64,000 bases of DNA from Geosiphon pyriformis. Its lineage: Eukaryota > Glomeromycota > Glomeromycetes > Archaeosporales > Geosiphonaceae. Positions 61,121-64,000 of this stretch are shown one piece after another. The position numbers and the translations under genes are program-made. The DNA is taken from positions 739,912 to 803,911 of the forward strand of contig JAAOMT010000590.1 of the NCBI GenBank assembly GCA_016748015.1. The letters run 5' to 3'. The number at the start of each line of letters is the position of its first letter. Positions within the stretch are counted from its first letter, which is position 1. The notes under the pieces are model-generated. The model saw nothing but the letters and a program-made list of their open reading frames with translations, was not told the origin of the DNA and did no database searches.

Positions 61121-64000
61121 ATGAATAATTTCAACGAATTAAATGAGAGTCAAATCTTGCAAATGCGCGAAGAGGCCTTCAAGCAGGTCAATTTTCTTAG
61201 TTAATATAGTTTTGGTCGATGTCCTGGTTGGGCGCAGACTAATAGTATAATCAAAATTTATACAGCTGAGGCCCTTATGCGGATTGCTAACTAAAGCCAG
61301 CCCTTTAAATTATTTCAATACAATAGAAACTGTAAATATTTTAGATAGCCTCATAGATATACTTCAAAATCTCCCTGATCTACGTCGGGTCCTTTTTCCT
61401 GATCTGATTGCTTATATATTCTATCCTTTACGAGAATTATACAGCAACGCGGAACTATCCAAGAGTGATAAGTTCAAGGAAAAATTTTCAAAATGCCTTT
61501 TGATGCTTTTGGAAGCCGGATGGGCAGAGCACATGTCCCCAAATTGCTTTAAGGAGCTATTTATATTATTTGCCAGGATTATACCCGAATCAGAATCTAG
61601 TAGTGTGACCGAGCAAACTAGCTCAAAAGTCATTTCCACAATTTTATCAGAAGAAACCAAAGTTGTCGTGATAGCCTGTATATTAGCCTTATTGCGTGGG
61701 ACGGAAGTTGAAGAGCAATATAATGATTCAAAATTCAGACCAGAGCTGATTAAAGAGCTTAGACAACCAGCATTGCTTCCTATTGTTGGGATATTTATAT
61801 CAGCCCTTGTGCATGTTGTCTACACGGAGCATTTATTAGAATTACGATTATTGGCACTTGAGACTTTGAAAGTCTTAATTTGTAGCATTAAATATGAAGA
61901 TTTTCTGGCTTTATGTTTGCCACGAGTTATGAGCATCTTGGGCAAAACGCTGCTTCGAGATCAGAAAGAAAATCATCGGCTTCTTATTAAGACGCTTGAA
62001 GCTTTGGAAGAAATTATAATTGCAGCGATGAACGATGATTCAAATTTGAGCTTAATACCTCGGATTTCGAATTTAAGCGAAATACAAGTTGACTTACCAT
62101 TTGGCAATGATAGTCATCAGTTTAATAGGTTAATTCAACCCCAAAGCTCCCTATCAGTCCAATACGGGATAAATCGCACCAAGTCATGGTTAAAAGCAAC
62201 AAAGTCGCAAATTAAAATCTCTCTAAGTCAGATCTTCACGATAAGAAATCATCCTTTATGGGCAGTGCGCCTGGCATTTGCGAAATTTTCACATGCTATC
62301 TTAATTCGGTGCTCAAAAACTTTGGATAACTCTGCTTCAATATTAATTGAAACTTTAGTGCTTAATTTGAGTGACGAATACGAAGCCGTGTCGACTCCAT
62401 GTAGACAATATTTGCTTTCTTTAAGAAACCATGATACTTTCCAAGAAAATTTGAAGCCTATTCTCAAAGAAAGTTTCAACAATTGGCTAACTTCCTTACC
62501 CCGATACATTATGTCCATGGATGAAAATGGAAAATTTAATGCGATAATGCTGTTATCAGGATTCATTTTACTTTTGGGGTCAGAAATACAGACTGTACTC
62601 AATTTATCATTGCAACAGGTCTCTCATGGATTAATCAAAGCATTAGAGTTTAATATGATGGATATTCAGGTCACAGAAAATAGAATTTTTGTCGGACAAT
62701 ACGATTCACTTTTCGAAGAAAGGAAAGGTTTGGATCAAAGAGGTGTTGGAATAAGTTCAGAACACGAGCTTCCTTCATTTCTTTCTCATCAATTTAAATA
62801 TATTCGAGAAAAACGTGCAACATCCGCTATACGCATTCTTTTCCGTCTGTTGGGCTATTTCGGCAATGTAGGCTTTATGATTGATCATTTCTTATCCTAT
62901 TTACACAATTTACAAAGTTATCGGCTTCATCCCACATGTATATTTATCACGAATGAGTTGATATTGGGTGCTGCAAGTATCGGAGTTAAAGCAAGCTCAA
63001 TTACTGAAGGTTTTTGCGATATCAGTCCCTCCAATTCCCTTTCAGATTTGAGGAAAATCGCAAAAAATTTATTAAGAGAATATATTGAATCAAATCTTAT
63101 AAAAGAATATGAAAACAAAATATCTTTTGAATCATCATCTATTGTCAAGTACAAAGATATTGAAAAGATAACGTCGAGTTCAAAGCAGCTAAATGGGAAC
63201 AGCAGTCTTAACTACAATCCTATTCTCAATTGCATCATTTTGGAAGGGGTAGCAAATATATCACGCGTATTGCAAGAAAATTTCAAAATTGACTTGATAT
63301 ATGCTCTTTATCCAATATTAGAGAAATTAGGGGAAAAAAATAATATGGTTCACGAAACAGCTCAAATTGTTTTGATTCATATAGCTCATTGGTGTGGCTA
63401 TTCCTCTTCAAAGTCCTTGGTTTTGGAAAACGTTGATTATCTTATAAATGCTGTATCTCGAAAGTTGAGACAAATTCATTTATATCCGAAGGCACCTCAG
63501 GTTCTTAGCGCAATGGTTAACGTTGCTGGTTCTTCAATATTGACATTTCTAGATGATTCTTTGGAAGAAATATTTGATGCTATAGATCAATATCATACGG
63601 AGTTAGAAGTGTTGTTTCAAATGGCAAATGTTCTCTACACCATAGTCACTGCGATTAGCAGACCAAAAAAGGAGGAAACCAAAAAATTCGAGAAAAACTC
63701 AGAAAGGGAACCTCCAAAAGTCCTGGAATCTGGGTTATCTAAAGATATACAAGATTTTATTGTTGGATATTCTCCTATGAACCCATCAGATTCAAAGGAA
63801 GACAACCAAGAAAAAACAAATTTTGAAGATGTTGGCAAATATTTTGTTGAATACCACAAAAACAAGGAAAAAGAAGAACTAAATGAGCAAGGAATCATTG
63901 AAGCTGAGCGAGAGAAACCTGAAATCAAACCTTCTCAACCACAATTGACCTGTCTTAACTGTATTAATAAAGTAATGCATTCTCTGACTGTCTCTTCCCC
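61121..64000 (+). CDS. TTI1: TTI1 (TELO2-interacting protein 1), 5' part, runs off window
   Basis: Exon 1 is 61121-61186 (MNNFNELNESQILQMREEAF). A 79 bp GT-AG intron follows, then exon 2 is open from 61266 to the window end (about 910 codons). Tti1 forms the TTT complex with Tel2 and Tti2, an Hsp90 co-chaperone for PIKK kinases (TOR, ATM, ATR). Family-like HEAT repeat stretches: LRPLCGLLTKASPLNYF, LEALEEIIIAAMND, LWAVRLAFAKFSHAIL, ETAQIVLIHIAHWCGYSSSK, NVDYLINAVSRKLRQ, PKAPQVLSAMVNVAGSSILT and FLDDSLEEIFDAIDQYH. The C-terminal region is cut off. Pro- and Lys-rich linkers occur at 63660-63950. Confidence 0.9.

Overview
The window looks like nuclear DNA of an early-diverging fungus, most likely an arbuscular mycorrhizal fungus (Glomeromycotina) or close relative. 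Reasons: very AT-rich intergenic DNA; small genes with many 60-100 bp GT-AG introns; widely conserved eukaryotic gene families; and large decayed LINE and Tigger-type transposons. The taxonomic call is inference from style and protein similarity. All exon joins were worked out by hand from reading frame, splice dinucleotides and family resemblance.

Layout. (1) 1-14 kb is a transposon graveyard: a decayed minus-strand element ORF, a dead Tigger/pogo transposase, a foldback element with ~490 bp inverted arms, a 40 bp tandem repeat, and an old hyper-AT minus-strand LINE. (2) 14.5-21.8 kb, minus: one 26-exon gene for an XMAP215/Stu2-family microtubule polymerase with an animal-like multi-TOG layout. 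(3) 21.8-26.6 kb: gene-free AT-rich DNA. (4) 26.6-47.0 kb: a gene-dense block with a fused chorismate mutase-prephenate dehydratase (+), PITHD1-like (-), EMC2 (+), API5 (-), an EndoU endoribonuclease (+), an SCT1/GPT2-type glycerol-3-phosphate acyltransferase (-) and a YTHDF-type m6A reader with a polyglutamine tract (-). (5) 48.5-57.16 kb: a nearly full-length plus-strand LINE with in-frame stops, split by two copies of a ~960 bp non-autonomous DNA transposon in opposite orientations. (6) 57.3-64 kb: the proteasome deubiquitinase Ubp6/USP14 (+), the MICOS subunit Mic19 (-) and the start of TTI1 (+, runs off the window).

The host genes are housekeeping genes and do not form one pathway or cluster. 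Two pairs (PITHD1/EMC2 and MIC19/TTI1) are divergent with under 200 bp between start codons, so each probably shares a promoter. Several other neighbours are convergent.

The strongest points for follow-up are: the five-TOG polymerase; the bacterial-style P-protein fusion; three GC-AG introns; a fungal EndoU with its catalytic residues; the nested LINE/MITE structure with matching reading frame across both insertions; and a sharp change in CpG content at the edge of the second MITE, a few hundred bases before a host gene. I found no CRISPR array, rRNA or convincing tRNA.
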